NCBI RefSeq assembly: GCF_933775445.1
Contig: NC_065878.1
Span: 20,410,395-20,474,394 of the forward strand
From: Argentina anserina
Lineage: Eukaryota > Streptophyta > Magnoliopsida > Rosales > Rosaceae
Direction of reading: 5' to 3'
DNA length: 64,000 bases
The position numbers and the translations under genes are program-made. This document shows, one piece after another, positions 12,101 to 24,393 of this stretch. Below the pieces are notes generated by a model. It saw only the letters and a program-made list of their open reading frames with translations. It was not told the origin of the DNA and searched no databases. Each line of letters begins with the position of its first letter. The first letter of the stretch is position 1.

Positions 12101-13308
12101 GAGGCTTCTGGATCTAATGGATACATTCTGGTTACTTCTCCAACGGTATGTGTGGAGCGTATGTATGCAGGACTGAATAGTTCTTTTACGTTATTCAGGG
12201 AAATATATTTCTTTTACTTTATCTAGGGTCATTTTTTAATTTCTTTATTTCCCTTTCCCAGGTTGGTTCATTCCGAAGGGGCAGAACAGTGAAAGGAAAG
12301 AAGCAACCTCCTATCTTTAATGAGGTAACTATTGTATACATACTTTTTGATTATTGTATGCTCAGATTTGTAGCTCATAATTTCATGATAAAAAGCACCT
12401 AAGTATGCCATGCTTATGTGTTATTCATGTATCCGTGTTTTTCCTGTACTTGAATCTCTGAGCTGATGCGAAACTTTCATATGCTGGAAATGTATTGTTC
12501 AGTGTGACAAAATGTAGGTGTTCTGTGAACTAATTCAAGAACTTGGATGGTCCTGTAAATAATATGCAATATGAGATTCACACTTTTGGTAGGGAATGTT
12601 GCCAACACTGTCTTTGTGGCAACTTCACTTTACAATACAACTAGAGTCTAATAATGGCATGTTGATATCATCATTTTCTTATCCAATTACGGACTGTAGT
12701 TTTATACGCAATCTTGGCAACGTAATTTTTGATTGGCTTCTGTTTAATCCAATACACAGGGTGATCTTATCAAAGAAGGACAAGTTATCGGATATGTGGA
12801 TCAGTTTGGCACTGAACTCCCCGTTAAGGTTTGTCTTCCATTTTGGTTTCTTGATGCCAACTTTTCCTGATGGACACTTCACTCATGATAAATTCTTATA
12901 TTTTGAGCAGACTGATGTAGGTGGAGAAGTTTTGAAGCTCCTGTTCAATGACGGAGGTATAAGACCTATTATTATTTTGATTTATGAATTCTCTCGTACT
13001 ATATCTTTTGAACACCAGAAACAAATTATAATATAAAAGTCAGAGTACTGATTACTGTTAACAGAAGGTGACATTGTATTCTAAAGCGCATGACAATGTC
13101 ATTACTTTCTTATGATGTTTTTGTTTGATGATTTGCGCTCAACCTAAAGATAAGTAGACTGAATGTATATATAGGTATTCTGATTACTTGCAATTGTGTT
13201 GTATCACTTGAATGGCTGTTGATTGTGCCACTTGTTTGATTCGCAGATGCTGTTGGTTATGGAGATGCGCTTATTGCCGTCTTACCATCATTCCATGGTA
13301 TCCGGTAA
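9105..13308 (+). CDS. BADC protein: biotin-less BCCP-like regulator of plastid acetyl-CoA carboxylase
   Basis: Nine exons: 9105-9138, 10014-10223, 11278-11351, 11583-11636, 11885-12145, 12262-12324, 12760-12828, 12911-12956, 13247-13308. Together they encode 290 residues, and all junctions are GT-AG and in phase. The N-terminus is a Ser/Arg-rich plastid transit peptide. Next come an acidic region and a Pro/Ala-rich linker (APPPASPPKSSPAKATP), then a C-terminal biotinyl/lipoyl-like domain ending GDALIAVLPSFHGIR. In true BCCP the hairpin carries the biotinylated Lys in an AMKLMNE motif. Here that position reads GYVDQFGTELPVKTDVGGE, so the domain cannot be biotinylated there. This is the defining feature of BADC1-3, which compete with BCCP for assembly into heteromeric ACCase and restrain fatty-acid synthesis. 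Intron 2 holds a MULE-like insertion. Assignment to BADC1 rather than BADC2 or 3 rests only on neighbours. Confidence 0.93.
10599..11068. mobile_element. MULE-like non-autonomous element in BADC intron 2
   Basis: Terminal inverted repeats start TATGATGCACG (10599) and end CGTGCATCATA (11068). Inside, both subterminal regions are rich in GGATACGG/CCGTATCC repeats in opposite orientation. The element is flanked by GAATCTAAAT on the left and GAGTCTAATA on the right, matching at 8 of 10 positions, consistent with a 9-10 bp Mutator-type target duplication that has drifted. It has no open frame and is about 470 bp long. Confidence 0.65.
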
Positions 13309-14014
13309 TTGTTGTTGTTGGGGACCGGCGAGGCTTGCAGTTTTCAAGAATCATATTTTCCATCTGTCTATTTACCTCATGGCAATTAGGGGACGTGCTA
13401 TGTTGGTATTCCGATATGTACTTCATATTTCTGGTCAGGAAAAAAATGACTGTAGATCAATCAAGGAATAATTTTGAGTTTTTTTAAACCTCGTACCGGA
13501 CATTGCACTTGTTATTACTTATTAGTGGAGACATTGTAGATGTGTTGCATATGGACTTCCCATTTTCCTCCATCTAGCATGGCAGCAGTTTTGTACCATT
13601 TGTAACATCTTTATCTACTTTATCCCTTCAACTCTTTTCCTAGTGACTAAGAAAAATTTCATATGCTGTGGAATATGGATATAAGGTGGGACAAAATCAA
13701 ACTCAATCAAGATGGTGAGGCTTTACTTAAACCCTAATTGATCTCCCACCACTCATTTTCTTTGGTGACTTTGGTGTATACCTGGCAGATAAGATTAATT
13801 GAGAAAGTTGGACAAATTCTGGATATAACTGATACAAGTAAGCTATTTTACCTCCAGAAATGTATGCTTCAAAAAATCCATAATATATGTGACAAAGAAT
13901 TAAATTAAATTAAATTAAAAAAATTGAAAATGCCTAAGCTCTAAGTCTCTAACGAACTAACGACCCAACCCAAAAAGAGGCGGGGTACCTGCTCATCCAT
14001 TCTGGCCTCTAAAA
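13309..14014. other. Spacer between BADC and the RER locus
   Basis: This 706-bp stretch contains the BADC 3' UTR and the upstream region of the RER-like locus. Short TTAAA tandem repeats occur near 13903-13920. No additional gene is seen. Confidence 0.5.
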
Positions 14015-17000
14015 ATGAAAATGAAGCCCCACACTAACACTGTTGGCTTCGCCGCTAGTAGTCCACCACTCCACATCACCTCTCCTCCCCGCGAATCTCT
14101 CTCCGGCGTCAACTCGTCCACGTCTTCCGGCGAGTATCTTACGCCGAACGCCGCCAAACTACTAGCGTCTCCGTCATTCTCCGCCGTAATCCTTCCGATA
14201 AAAACGTCAGAGATTCGTTGGAAAATGAAAACTATTCCGACGAAGCTGGCCGGACGAGTTCGCTCACAAGGAGACAAGCGCTACTCGTTCCGTCACTGGC
14301 GCTCGGCGCCTGGTTTCTCAAATCGGCCGCGGCGAGCGCGGACGACGCGCCTCCTCCTCCGCCGTCAGTGACGGCGCCGGTGCCGAGAGCGGAGGAGAAA
14401 AAGGAGGAGGTGATAACGTCGAGGATTTACGACGCGACGGCAATCGGAGAGCCGATGGCGGTGGGGAAAGTTGAGTACAGTGTGGGAGAAGCTGATGAAC
14501 GCTCGGATTGTGTATCTCGGCGAAGCGGAGCAGGTTCCGATTCGCGACGATAAGGAATTGGAGCTGGAAATTGTGAAGAATCTGAACAAGAGGTGCTTGG
14601 AGAGTGGGAGAGCCTTGTCTTTGGCTCTTGAATCTTTTCCTTGTGATCTTCAGGAGCAGCTTAATCAGTACATGAGCAAAAGGTTTAAATCTGCTAAAAT
14701 TGTATATTGAAATGTTTTTTATTTCTCTTCAAAAAGGAGATTGTGCATTTGTTGTGTTTGTGTTGATGATTTTGTGTTCTATGTGTGATGGCAGCATAGA
14801 TGGTGAAGCATTGAAGTCATACACTTCACATTGGCCGCCGCAACGCTGGCAGGAGTATGAGCCTCTTCTAAGTTACTGCCGCGATAATGGCGTCCGGCTT
14901 GTGGCCTGTGGTACTCCACTCAGGGTACTCTTCTGCTCTTACTGCTAGCATTGATGAATGAATGCTGGTGCGTTTTGTTGTGAATTGTGTAATTTGAAAT
15001 TGAATATATGATGACAAAGATGTGATTGCTTAAGTTTAGAGTGTGTTTGTAAGTTCTGTAAGGATTGTACGGTGAACTAGTGGTTCATCTTGTATTGATA
15101 GGTCTTACGGACTGTACGAGCTGAGGGAATTCGTGGGCTTTCAAAGGCCAATCGTAAAATGTATGCTCCTCCAGCTGGTTCAGGGTTCATATCAGGATTC
15201 ACTTCGATCACACGCAGATCGCCAGTTGATAGTAATTCTCCGACTCAGACTGTTCCATTTGGGCCAAGCTCATATCTATCTGCACAAGCAAAAGTGGTTG
15301 AGGATTATAGCATGTCCCAGATTATCTTAAAGGCCATGGAAGGTGGAGGATCAAGTGGTATGCTGGTGGTGGTGACAGGTGCAAGCCATGTCAAGTATGG
15401 GCTTAGAGGGACAGGATTGCCGGCCAGAATTTCCAAAGGGATGCAAAAGAAAAACCAAGTAGTTATACTACTTGATCCTGAAAGACAGAACATACGGCTA
15501 GAGGGAGAAGTTCCTGTTGCTGATTTCTTATGGTATTCTGCTGCAAGACCCTGCAACAGGAATTGTTTTGATCGTGCGGACATTGCTCGAGTTATGAATG
15601 CAGCTGGCAGGAAAAGAGATGCACTTCCACAGGTGAGTTGGGTTCTTAAAAGTCATTTTGTCTTTCTTTGGGCAGTCATGGTTTCTAATTTCTGCAAATG
15701 TTAGTTCATTATTAAACTCTTAAGGATTTTCAGATTAAAACCTTTTGTTTCCAAAATACGCTATTATCGAGTGGTTCATACAGGTTAATGACCTAGTAAT
15801 TCCAGTACAGATTGAAGTATATACACATTTGGGCAAATGGGATTAAGAGCTGTTCTCTACTCAAAAGTGTTGTCCCAATAAAACTTATACCTTCAGTAAT
15901 TAATAATTGAAGGTTTTGAGGATCTCATTCTCTCTCCAGTTTTATCATGAATGAGGATAATATTTAAAAAGTGCTCTGTACTTCAATTGAGTGCCTACTG
16001 GTCATGGGTTTAGTGGGAAATATGTAGTTTATACAATAGTTAGCTGATGAGATCAGTTACTTGTAAGTGGAATCAGTTTAAACAACGATAATTGCAAAAT
16101 ATTGCTGAAACTCTGCCTTTACCAATAAGCCATATTGCATTAGCAGATGACATAGGGGGCAAGGAAAGATGTCATATGGGGTGGGTTGACAACCTGCATA
16201 TGCTTTTAGAATTCCTTTATGATGTTACTTTCCTTCTCTCAACAAGACCATATTTTTAAAATCTTTTCAGGACCTTCAGAAAGGACTGGATCTTGGTTTG
16301 GTATCTCCAGAGGTATTACAGAATTTCTTTAATCTGGAGTGATATCCTCTTGTTTCAGAACTTACTCAACGTTTCCAGGTCAGGTTTAAACCTTCATAGT
16401 TTTGTTGAATTTTTAAGCATATCAACATCATGTTATATTTCTATGTGGGTGAAACCAATTGATGCTAGTGAAGCTACATGTGATGGGACACTTCAGTTGA
16501 TCGTAGCTCATTTTGATGCAGGGTTTCAGGGAAAGATTGCTGGCAGATCCAAAGTTCTTGCATAGATTAGCTATAGAAGAATCTATATCAATAACTACTA
16601 CTTTAATAGCACAATATGAGAGGCGTAAAGAAAATTTCTTCGAGGAGCTGGACTACGTGATTACGGTTACTTTAAGGGGAATAGTTGTTGATTTTTTTAC
16701 TGTGTGGCTTCCTGCTCCTACATTGTAGTTCCTTTCATATGCTGATGAAACGAATGTGCCTGATAGCATGGACGCTATTAAAGGTATTCTTGGGTCCATT
16801 CCAGATAATGCGTTTCAGAAGAGTCTTGTGGGGCAGGATTGGAGTATCAATCACAGACTTGCATCTGTGGTTTTGGGTGGTCTAAAACTAGCTAGTGTTG
16901 GATTTATTTCCAGTATTGGGGCTGTTGCTTCCTCAAAATGTTCTATTTGAAGTTCGCAAATTCATTAGTCCAGCTCTGGTAACTAATCAGCAAAAGAAAA

Positions 17001-17774
17001 GAACTCCAATACTTAAAACAGCAATAATATATGGAGGCTTTCTCGGGACATCTGCAAATCTCCGCTATCAGGTAAGAAGAAGGGGTGGTCTTGTTTTCTC
17101 TTGTCCTGCAATATGACTAAATAAAGACATGTATATCAGTATATAGTTCTGTACATAATGATTATGTCCTGGTGTTCTTATGGCATTGACATGCAAAGTA
17201 AATGCTTCGCAGATCATAGCTGGACTAGTGGAGCATAGACTTTCTGACGAATTTTCTTTCCCGGACAATCAACTCTTACTGGGGAACTCAGGTTAGAATC
17301 ATTTTGATACTTTTCAAGTTGTCTTATGCTGAATTTCATTTCTCTTTTACTTTTTCATGATCAACTATGCCATGGCAATATAAGTTCATTTCTTACCGAG
17401 AGTCAGGTTCCTGAACATGGTTTATCACGTTATAGTAATATTTTAGCTACTACCGGTATACTGTTGGTTTACATGAGCCATTGTGAATCTTTTTCTATTT
17501 GTGATAGTGGCTGATTTACAAAACCATATCGTCTACATGAACCTTTGATCCGTCATAATAACTATGATGCAAGTATATAATTTGTTGCACGGTATTGGTT
17601 ATAAACATTTCCTGCTAACTACTGCAGCAATGGATTGATCTGGCACGCTTTACTGGACTGCAAGCGTCAAAGAGTAAACCGTCCGTTTACCAAACACCGG
17701 ATTCTACTAACCAAGTTGCATTGGAATGTAACAGCACAGATGAAACAAGTATAGATGAAATCCAAAACAGATGA
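14015..17774 (+). pseudogene. RETICULATA-RELATED (RER5/RER6-type) locus with multiple lesions
   Basis: Recognisable exons: 14015-14682, 14795-14924, 15102-15632, 16271-16378, 16522-17071, 17213-17291, 17628-17774. The product would be a plastid envelope protein with a ChaN-like/DUF399 domain ([31 protein letters not shown]) followed by a RETICULATA/DUF3411 membrane domain (QNFFNLE through GLQASK). RER proteins affect plastid and mesophyll development. All splice sites look intact, but the frame is broken repeatedly. The transit-peptide frame shifts between about 14062 and 14110, and a second shift lies near 14475. A TGA at 16340-16342 replaces the residue after FNLE, and a TAG at 16726-16728 interrupts PAPTL-FLSYADE. 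An extra A near 16935-16942 shifts the frame before VLFEVRKF. The exon at 17213 has lost some 20 codons, so DNQ runs out of frame into YWGTQ. Two in-frame stops plus a deletion make sequencing error an unlikely full explanation. Confidence 0.82.
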
Positions 17775-18285
17775 GGTGATTATCCCACTTTATACCTTTA
17801 CACTAATTGGCAGATTATTCTTTAAGAGATGCTGGCAGAGTAGACAGATCTCAACAGAAATGAATTTTGGTCCGCAGCTTCACATGTATCACTTCCATAC
17901 CCACATGTAAATTGTTTAATGCAAGTGTAACAGTTCTTGCAATTTTGGTGATCATAAAGTGTGCATTCTTGATTTGAATCCTAGAACTTGAATATATTTC
18001 TCGGTCTTGTTCGGTGTATAGGGTGGCAAGACTTGCATGGAAATGAATGAAGGAATCTTTATGGACTCAATTTCACTAAGCTTTCACACTAGAAAAATGA
18101 AAGAATTGTTCTGTTTCTTTTGGTAGGAAATTTACAGACGCCTCTCTGAACTAGTGAAATTACAAGAGAAACCAATCAACGAAAGAACAAAACATCAGGA
18201 AAAAAAAAATTCCCAACTATGTCATATACAGAAGAATGAATGTGCAGAAGAAAAAGAACGACGACGAGTAAAAGTATTCTAACCC
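17775..18285. other. Spacer between RER locus and CHX gene
   Basis: Convergent 3' regions of the plus-strand RER locus and the minus-strand CHX gene. No gene or element is recognised. Confidence 0.5.
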
Positions 18286-21000
18286 CTATTTCCTATCGTA
18301 TTCATTCACTGTAATTGTCCATGATGATCTCATTTGTTCATCTGCGATATCATGAATTAGCGGTTCTTTATCAACTGGTTTTGTAGTCCGACTAATTGGT
18401 TTTCCTGCTATTCTTTGTTGTTGTACCACTAGTACCGAAAGTGAGCAGCGAAAATCCGGCGAAGCAAGCATGTCGCCGACGATCCCAAGCTCTGGGCACT
18501 CACTCCACTCGCCGAGTCCCGAAAGAAGGGGGGAGTCCTGATGATGCATCCCCACCAACATCAAATCAAAGCAATCTACCATTGATTTGATAACAGAAGA
18601 CAGCTTTGCTCCATCTTTGACCACTTCTTCCACCACAACAAACCGCTCATTTCCTACATGGGCTCGCCGGTATTCTTCAAGCAAGTCAGTGTCCCTCTTC
18701 CTGTCTTTCAAGTTATCATCTCCAAAGAGAAGAAACCGTGCAACTGTTAAGTCCACATTCGGATGACTCGCCATGCGAGAGCCATAGGCTAGTGCCTCTG
18801 CATCGTCTACACCGCCTAAGAAGATCACAGCAACGTGGTATATATACTGGTTGCTGAGAACTGACATCGAACCGCTCAGTATTCCACGATCAATGAGGAT
18901 TCCAACGGAGCAAGGTGCCTTTTCAAGTACATTAATGTTCATGGACTGGTGAGCTCTGTTTACTGACCCAATGGTGCCATCTATTGCATAATGCTTGTGA
19001 AACGGCAGGATCACAATGTGTGCCCTCTTCTCAAATGCTACCCTTATAATGTCATCATGCATTGTCGGATAATGTGAGATGGAAGTGAACGGTTGGAGGG
19101 TGGCGCGCCCTTCATTGCACTCGGCATACTGCCCCAAGGCTTTGATAATTTGATTGGACGTGGATGCGCTGCTGCCGATGCTGCTCTGCAGATTGTCCCC
19201 GGGGTGGTGTGCTATGAGAACAGGGGTGCTTCGTCCCACAAGCTCGACCAGGATGAGGGCTATAGCTGCAACAGGGTTCTCTTCTGTAGCATTTGATACT
19301 TCTAGGATGTTTACAAGTGTGGGAACGTTCTCCTGGGAGTGGATGCAGGCCATGATTCTGAGTTCTGTGTCGCGCTTCAAGTGCTGGATCGTACTTCTTT
19401 TGGTAGCTGAGAATTGCCGTGAGGGATCATAAAGAAGTTTTATCAAGGGTGTTACAACAGCTGTTACTACTACTACGTAGATCACCGACAGGGCAAATTC
19501 TTGATCGCTCAGCAACTGCAAATCGAAGAAATGCACCATATTAGTCAAGATTCTAAATTATAAACAAGGACCAGGCAAAGCTATATTATGCGTTGCATTA
19601 TCCTGGAGCAGCTTCAGTGTGCTTCCAAATGTAATAAAATGAACTTTTGACAGACTTGAACCTTGGTTTGCTTCCAAATGTTGTACATAACAAGCTCAGT
19701 GATGCCTTTTGCGTTGAGAATAAGCCCGAGCACAAAAGCTTCACGTACAGTCTGTTCATAATAGCAGGCTGCCAACATTACTGCTCCGATCTTGACCAAG
19801 CTAGCAAAGAGAAAAATAATCCCCAGAACCCAAGAAGATCGCGGATTGATTGTAAAGATGTTTGTTTTCAGCCCCGTTACGGCAAGGTATGATGGATAGA
19901 ATAGTCCTGTAGCAAGAGTATCCACCCTAGCCACAACTGCCGAGCCCAAAGGCGGTCCGGCAGGTATTACAAAGCCAAACACTAGCGGCCCCAATAAGTA
20001 ATGCTGGCTTGAGATCTCACTAAGAAATCCGAACACGAGCACAAGAACGAAAATGATGAAAATATGAGACTCCCTGACAGAATTCTTTTCCTCTGACCGG
20101 TTTCGTATCCACACCATGAATGGCCTGCAGATATAGATAATGCCAAGCACAAGAGCAGCTGCTTGTATCGCTGACAACCATGGTATTATTGTATTTTTGC
20201 TCTTCCTATCACTCAATGCAATAGCAAAAGCACTCATGATTATGCCAACAACATCACAAAACAGTGCCGTTGAGACCGCGGTGCGGCCAATGTCAGTATT
20301 CAACATCTTGAGCTCGGTAAGTAGAGAACCAACTACAGCAGAACTCGATATAGCTTGCGTAGCAGATACAAATGGGAGTGCAGCCTTAAGCGTCTGGTCC
20401 ATTTTGGGGACACTGTGCATCAAGAGGAACGTTAGTGCCTCAGGGAGTACCAATGTGCAGAGGAACAATGTTCCTCCAATAACCATGTTTTTCCTTTGGG
20501 GACGTATCATTGTTGCGACATCCATCTGCACTCCTATCGAAAACAGGAAATATGTGAGTCCCCATGTCGAAAGTGTTTCGAGCACTATGATGCCTTCTAA
20601 TGGGAAAAGGGTGTTCGCGATTTCCTTGAAATGCCCTAGAAGGGATGGACCGAATAATATACCACTCTGCAAGGCACACATTACGTTTGTTCAAGTTTCG
20701 CAAGCTATGCATTGCTAGCTAGGTACGTAATTGCATGTTACATGGTATTTAGGGACTGAAAACAAAGCTTACAAATATGTTAGAAACAATGCTGGATTGT
20801 CCCAAGTGCCGGAGCCAAACATTGACGAAGGTAGAGACAAATGTGATTAGAGATAACTGCACCAGAAGAAGAGAAGTGGAGGAATCCAGGGGGTTTTTGC
20901 CGCTCCAAAAACCCCTGACGTTGACGGTGTTGTGAGGATCTTGACACACCAATGTTACATTATCTATCGCCTGCCGGACGTCCGCGGCATGTGAAGACAT
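18286..21000 (-). CDS. Cation/H+ antiporter, CHX family (CPA2)
   Basis: Three exons on the minus strand: 20773-21000, 19662-20666 and 18286-19515, all joined in phase 0, giving 820 residues, the normal CHX length. The first ~430 residues form the Na+/H+-exchanger-type membrane domain of about 12 spans. It includes SGILFGPSLLGHF, FSIGVQMD, SATQAISSSAVV, and LGPLVFGFVIPAGPPLGSA. The remaining ~390 residues are a hydrophilic tail with universal-stress-like folds (IHSQENVPTLVNILEVSN, APCSVGILIDRG, HVAVIFLGGVDDAEALAYGSRM), typical of plant CHX. These carriers exchange K+ or other monovalent cations for protons at endomembranes or the plasma membrane. The sequence looks closest to the CHX15/CHX4 side of the family, but that is an impression only. 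The start is the ATG at 20998-21000. An upstream TATAAAA on the same strand supports it. Confidence 0.93.
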
Positions 21001-21144
21001 TTCTCGCCTGTGCTACAAATCGATGAAGAAGAAAGGAGAGAAGCAAGAACACGAACACCAAAATCTGATGAAATGTTACACCCTACCTGCTACCACACAC
21101 ACTCGCAGAGACAAAATGAGAGGTCAAGCTGTTATTTTGGAAAC

Positions 21145-21151
21145 TTTTATA
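21145..21151 (-). promoter_or_regulatory. Putative TATA box for CHX
   Basis: TATAAAA on the minus strand lies about 145 bases upstream of the CHX start codon, at a suitable distance for a short leader. Confidence 0.45.
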
Positions 21152-23119
21152 CTATCCACGGTTGTTCATAGATATATTATCTCTTACATTTTCCTTACAT
21201 GACTAGGCTAAAAATAAATTTCAAAGCAGTGAGGAAAGTGCGGTGACCACAGTCAAACTCAGGTGACTGGTTGGGATTAAGTACTAGATAACCATAAAAA
21301 TATGGCCGAAAATTTTCGACTAGAACCAGAACTTGAAACTTGTCAATTAAAAATCTATACTTTTATTGAAATATCTCATTTATGCGCCACTAAGTTTCCA
21401 TAGTATAATATGTTCTTCTTAGGGCATTAAGGTAATGGAGCAGTAAGATATATAAAAATGACTCATACATCAATGAAATCATAAATTACTCTCGAAATTA
21501 AACTGTATACATTTTACAACTATGCAAGTTTCATTATATAAATATCCATTTTATAACTGATATTTAGTATTTAATTGGCGACAACATACATACTTGATAC
21601 TTTTAGTTTCAATAATTTCATTCTATATCAATATATTCATCGACACCAAACTCAATGCTCTCCCTTTCTCCCTCTCTTGTTCAAGCAGCCACCAAGACAT
21701 GTCTCCTGGTGTTGCGTTCGAACGAATTGGCCTAGATTCATGGTTGTGAGGCATCTCCGGTTATCCTCTTTAGGTGATGGCTTGTGGCCCTCACCATATA
21801 AGTGTTAGATACTAAGGTAGCAATTGGACGAGAGCCCTCAATATAATCGCTTGGTTGAGATTCTTCATTTTATTCCGAGTTTTATGATGTGATTTTGGCA
21901 ATTAAAATTGTTATTGCTATAGGTTGATTCTACTTATGGTTGGAAAGTGATTTGGTAAGTGTGGTGACATGTTTTTCTTCTAAATCTTTCTCTCCTCCGT
22001 ATAACTTAAGAGTCTGTTGGCACAAATGTCTATCTATAATCCACCTGATGTCTTTTCAATGCAGTCATATATTCAGATAAGGAAATGCGGTAGCTAACAG
22101 AATGACCAATTTAGGCCTCACCAATGACTCTTTGGCTTGGTATGATAGTCCTCATAATGTGTTCGTTAAGTTCTTACAAGCTGATTACTTAAGATTTCAA
22201 AATTATCGATTTTTATAATATGATTATATATTTTCTTTTTCTTTTTTCTTTGAGTTTTTTTTCTCTCGGCAATATTTTAGTCTAGTCCCCTTGTTAAGTT
22301 TTTTTTTTATTAAGTAGAATCGGGCACGGGACTGAGCCTCCCAACTTGATTCGGTTCCAAACCCATTAAAAAAAATTTGGATGAGGGCATAGGTTTGGTG
22401 TAGAATACGCGGTCTTAAAAGCTTTATGTCATGTAAATTAGGCGCTTCAAACTCAATGCTCTCCCTTTGGTTTGCTGGTATCAAAAAGTATCAAAAGTCT
22501 CATTATGTAAAGTCATAGTTTAAGACTTTAAAAACAGCTGATTTCTGTTTATTCCTTTACGTGTTCTTCTTATGTAATATTTTCGATTGACTAACCCCCA
22601 CATTAATCTAAAGAAAGAACCTTCAATATACAATTCAGGGATTCAGGTCGATGGGTACGTATTTATACTTATATACCGTATTATCTTTTGTAACGTGATT
22701 ACCAAAGCTTAACCATATATATTGCTTCATTTTATTATCCCCCGTCACAAGGATAAGGACAAAAGGCGCACACCTTTTACTCGTGCCTTGAATAAATACA
22801 GTGGGCTGTGACACTAAAATCATCGTTGGATTGGATTGTTTGGGCCGGTGGGTCCACATGTCCACTCCCCCCAATTATAACCCGCCACCTTTCGTTCTCG
22901 AACTTCCCTCAAATTTACTACTCTATCCTTTCCTCTTCCCTATTTATTCTCCCAGAACCAGGATAAGACATTTCACATCATTCTCGCCGATCTTATCCTC
23001 TCCACTCTTTCAGCTCACCTCGTTCTTCAGGTTCACACTCTCAAAGATCTCTCTTTTTTTCACTTCTTGTGGGTTTTTGATTGACACCCGGATCTTTTGC
23101 TTACAGTTCTTTTCCGATC
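21152..23119. other. Intergenic region upstream of CHX and ERD15-like genes
   Basis: This divergent promoter region of about 2 kb is AT-rich, with no convincing gene. A perfect 21-bp direct repeat brackets roughly 800 bp of it. The last ~200 bp are pyrimidine-rich and probably form the ERD15-like leader. Confidence 0.5.
21647..22468. repeat. 21-bp direct repeat pair 801 bp apart
   Basis: The same 21-mer, containing AAACTCAATGCTCTCCCTTT, occurs at 21647-21667 and 22448-22468. The intervening DNA has no coding capacity and no obvious terminal inverted repeats. Confidence 0.6.
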
Positions 23120-23663
23120 ATGGACGTCATTTCCCGACAGCAGCCGCATCAGTCGAGCCTGAACCCGAACGCTCCGATGTTCGTTCCGTCGGCTTATCGG
23201 TCGGTCGAGGACTTCTCCACCGAATGGTGGGCCCTCGTTCATTCCTCCCCTTGGTTCCGCGACTACTGGCTCCAGGAGAATTTCCATGATCCCCAAAATG
23301 ACCCCTTCTATTCCGATATTCCCGACGACTCCGACTTCATCGACGACCTCTTCGACGAGCAGCACTACCCCAACACCACCGCCGACCACAACACCAACAC
23401 CAACACACGTAAGTATTGAGTTTGAGTTTTGTTTGGTTTTACTGAGTCTACTGCGCCCGAGTCACCGATCTAACTCGGTTGTTTTTTGTTCTGCAGAGGC
23501 GGAGGAAGAGGGGGAGAAAGACTATCACAGGGAGCTGGTTTCGTTGGGACTGTTGAAGTGGCCGAAGGGCCGAGCTGTGGCGAAGGCGCCGAGGTTTATT
23601 GAGAAAGCTCCGAAGATTGTTAATGTCAAAGTGAGTCCTAGGCCGATTCAGCAGCCTAGGTAG
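23120..23663 (+). CDS. ERD15/CID1-like PAM2 protein
   Basis: Two exons, 23120-23408 and 23497-23663, encode 151 residues, typical for ERD15. The PAM2 motif lies near residues 12-26 ([15 protein letters not shown]) and binds the MLLE domain of poly(A)-binding protein. It is followed by the conserved [15 protein letters not shown] Trp/Phe-rich segment ([14 protein letters not shown]) and an acidic region ([15 protein letters not shown]) come next. The C-terminus ends in QQPR, the short QPR motif of ERD15. Family members are rapidly induced by dehydration or wounding and dampen ABA responses. The start is the first ATG after a CT-rich leader. The intron splits a Gln codon (C|AG). Confidence 0.93.
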
Positions 23664-23943
23664 ATTGAGTTTCAGTGACCATCTCACTCGACTCGAACCC
23701 GATTTTTGTAAATACAAGTAATTTGGAGTCTTTGTAGTTCTTGTAATTTGCAGCTTTGTAATTTTCTGTTTGAGCAATAAAGATGTCTAATTTTCGACGA
23801 TGTTTGGTTGGATGAGTGAAAGCTAGCAGCTTTTTCTGTTCTTTTTTATTGCAACTCGTAGCTAGAAGCTGAATTATACAAAATTTGATGGGATCAGTAG
23901 TGCAGATTAGATATGATCATATGAAACTAAATGGTTCTAACTT

Positions 23944-24393
23944 CTAACAAGGTGCTGCTTCTTGGTCCCAAGGGATTGCTGTCTTCTTGATCTTCTGAAG
24001 AGCTCTGATGACCTGTTCTGTGGTGACATTTCCGGTGACAATCACCTTGTTCAGCTCCGTATCCACATTATAGGTTTCGATATCTGCTAGGCAAATCAGA
24101 ACAAGGGGTTTTGAGCAATTTTCGAGATAAGGGATCAGATGAATCACCTTTCAATCTTAATATGAACTAAGAAGCATGAAGAGAGATACAGTTGTGATGA
24201 TTTACCTTCAATCTTCTTGATGGCCTTCAGGATTTTCTTGATGCATTCCTCACAGTGCAAGCCTACCTTCAATTCCACAACCTAACGCACAAAGAATCCA
24301 AAAAGGTATGTATGCCATTAGCGCAATCAAAACGAGAAGTCGAATAGCAGTACTACATGCGAAGATTGCCGTGCTGAAGCTTACGTTTCCCAT
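23944..24393 (-). CDS. Copper-chaperone-like HMA domain protein (ATX1/CCH type)
   Basis: Three exons: 24385-24393, 24206-24281 and 23944-24083, giving 74 residues that form a single heavy-metal-associated domain. The protein begins MGNVVELKVGLHCEECIKK, with Cys13 and Cys16 as the CxxC metal ligands. The usual Met two residues before the first Cys is Leu here. The beta-strand NKVIVTGNVTTEQVIRAL and the tail IPWDQEAAPC complete the fold. There is no C-terminal CaaX box, so it is not a typical isoprenylated HIPP. The first coding exon is only 9 nt (Met-Gly-Asn) before a GTAAGC donor. Such proteins ferry Cu(I) in the cytosol to P-type ATPases. Metal identity is inferred from the family. Confidence 0.85.
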
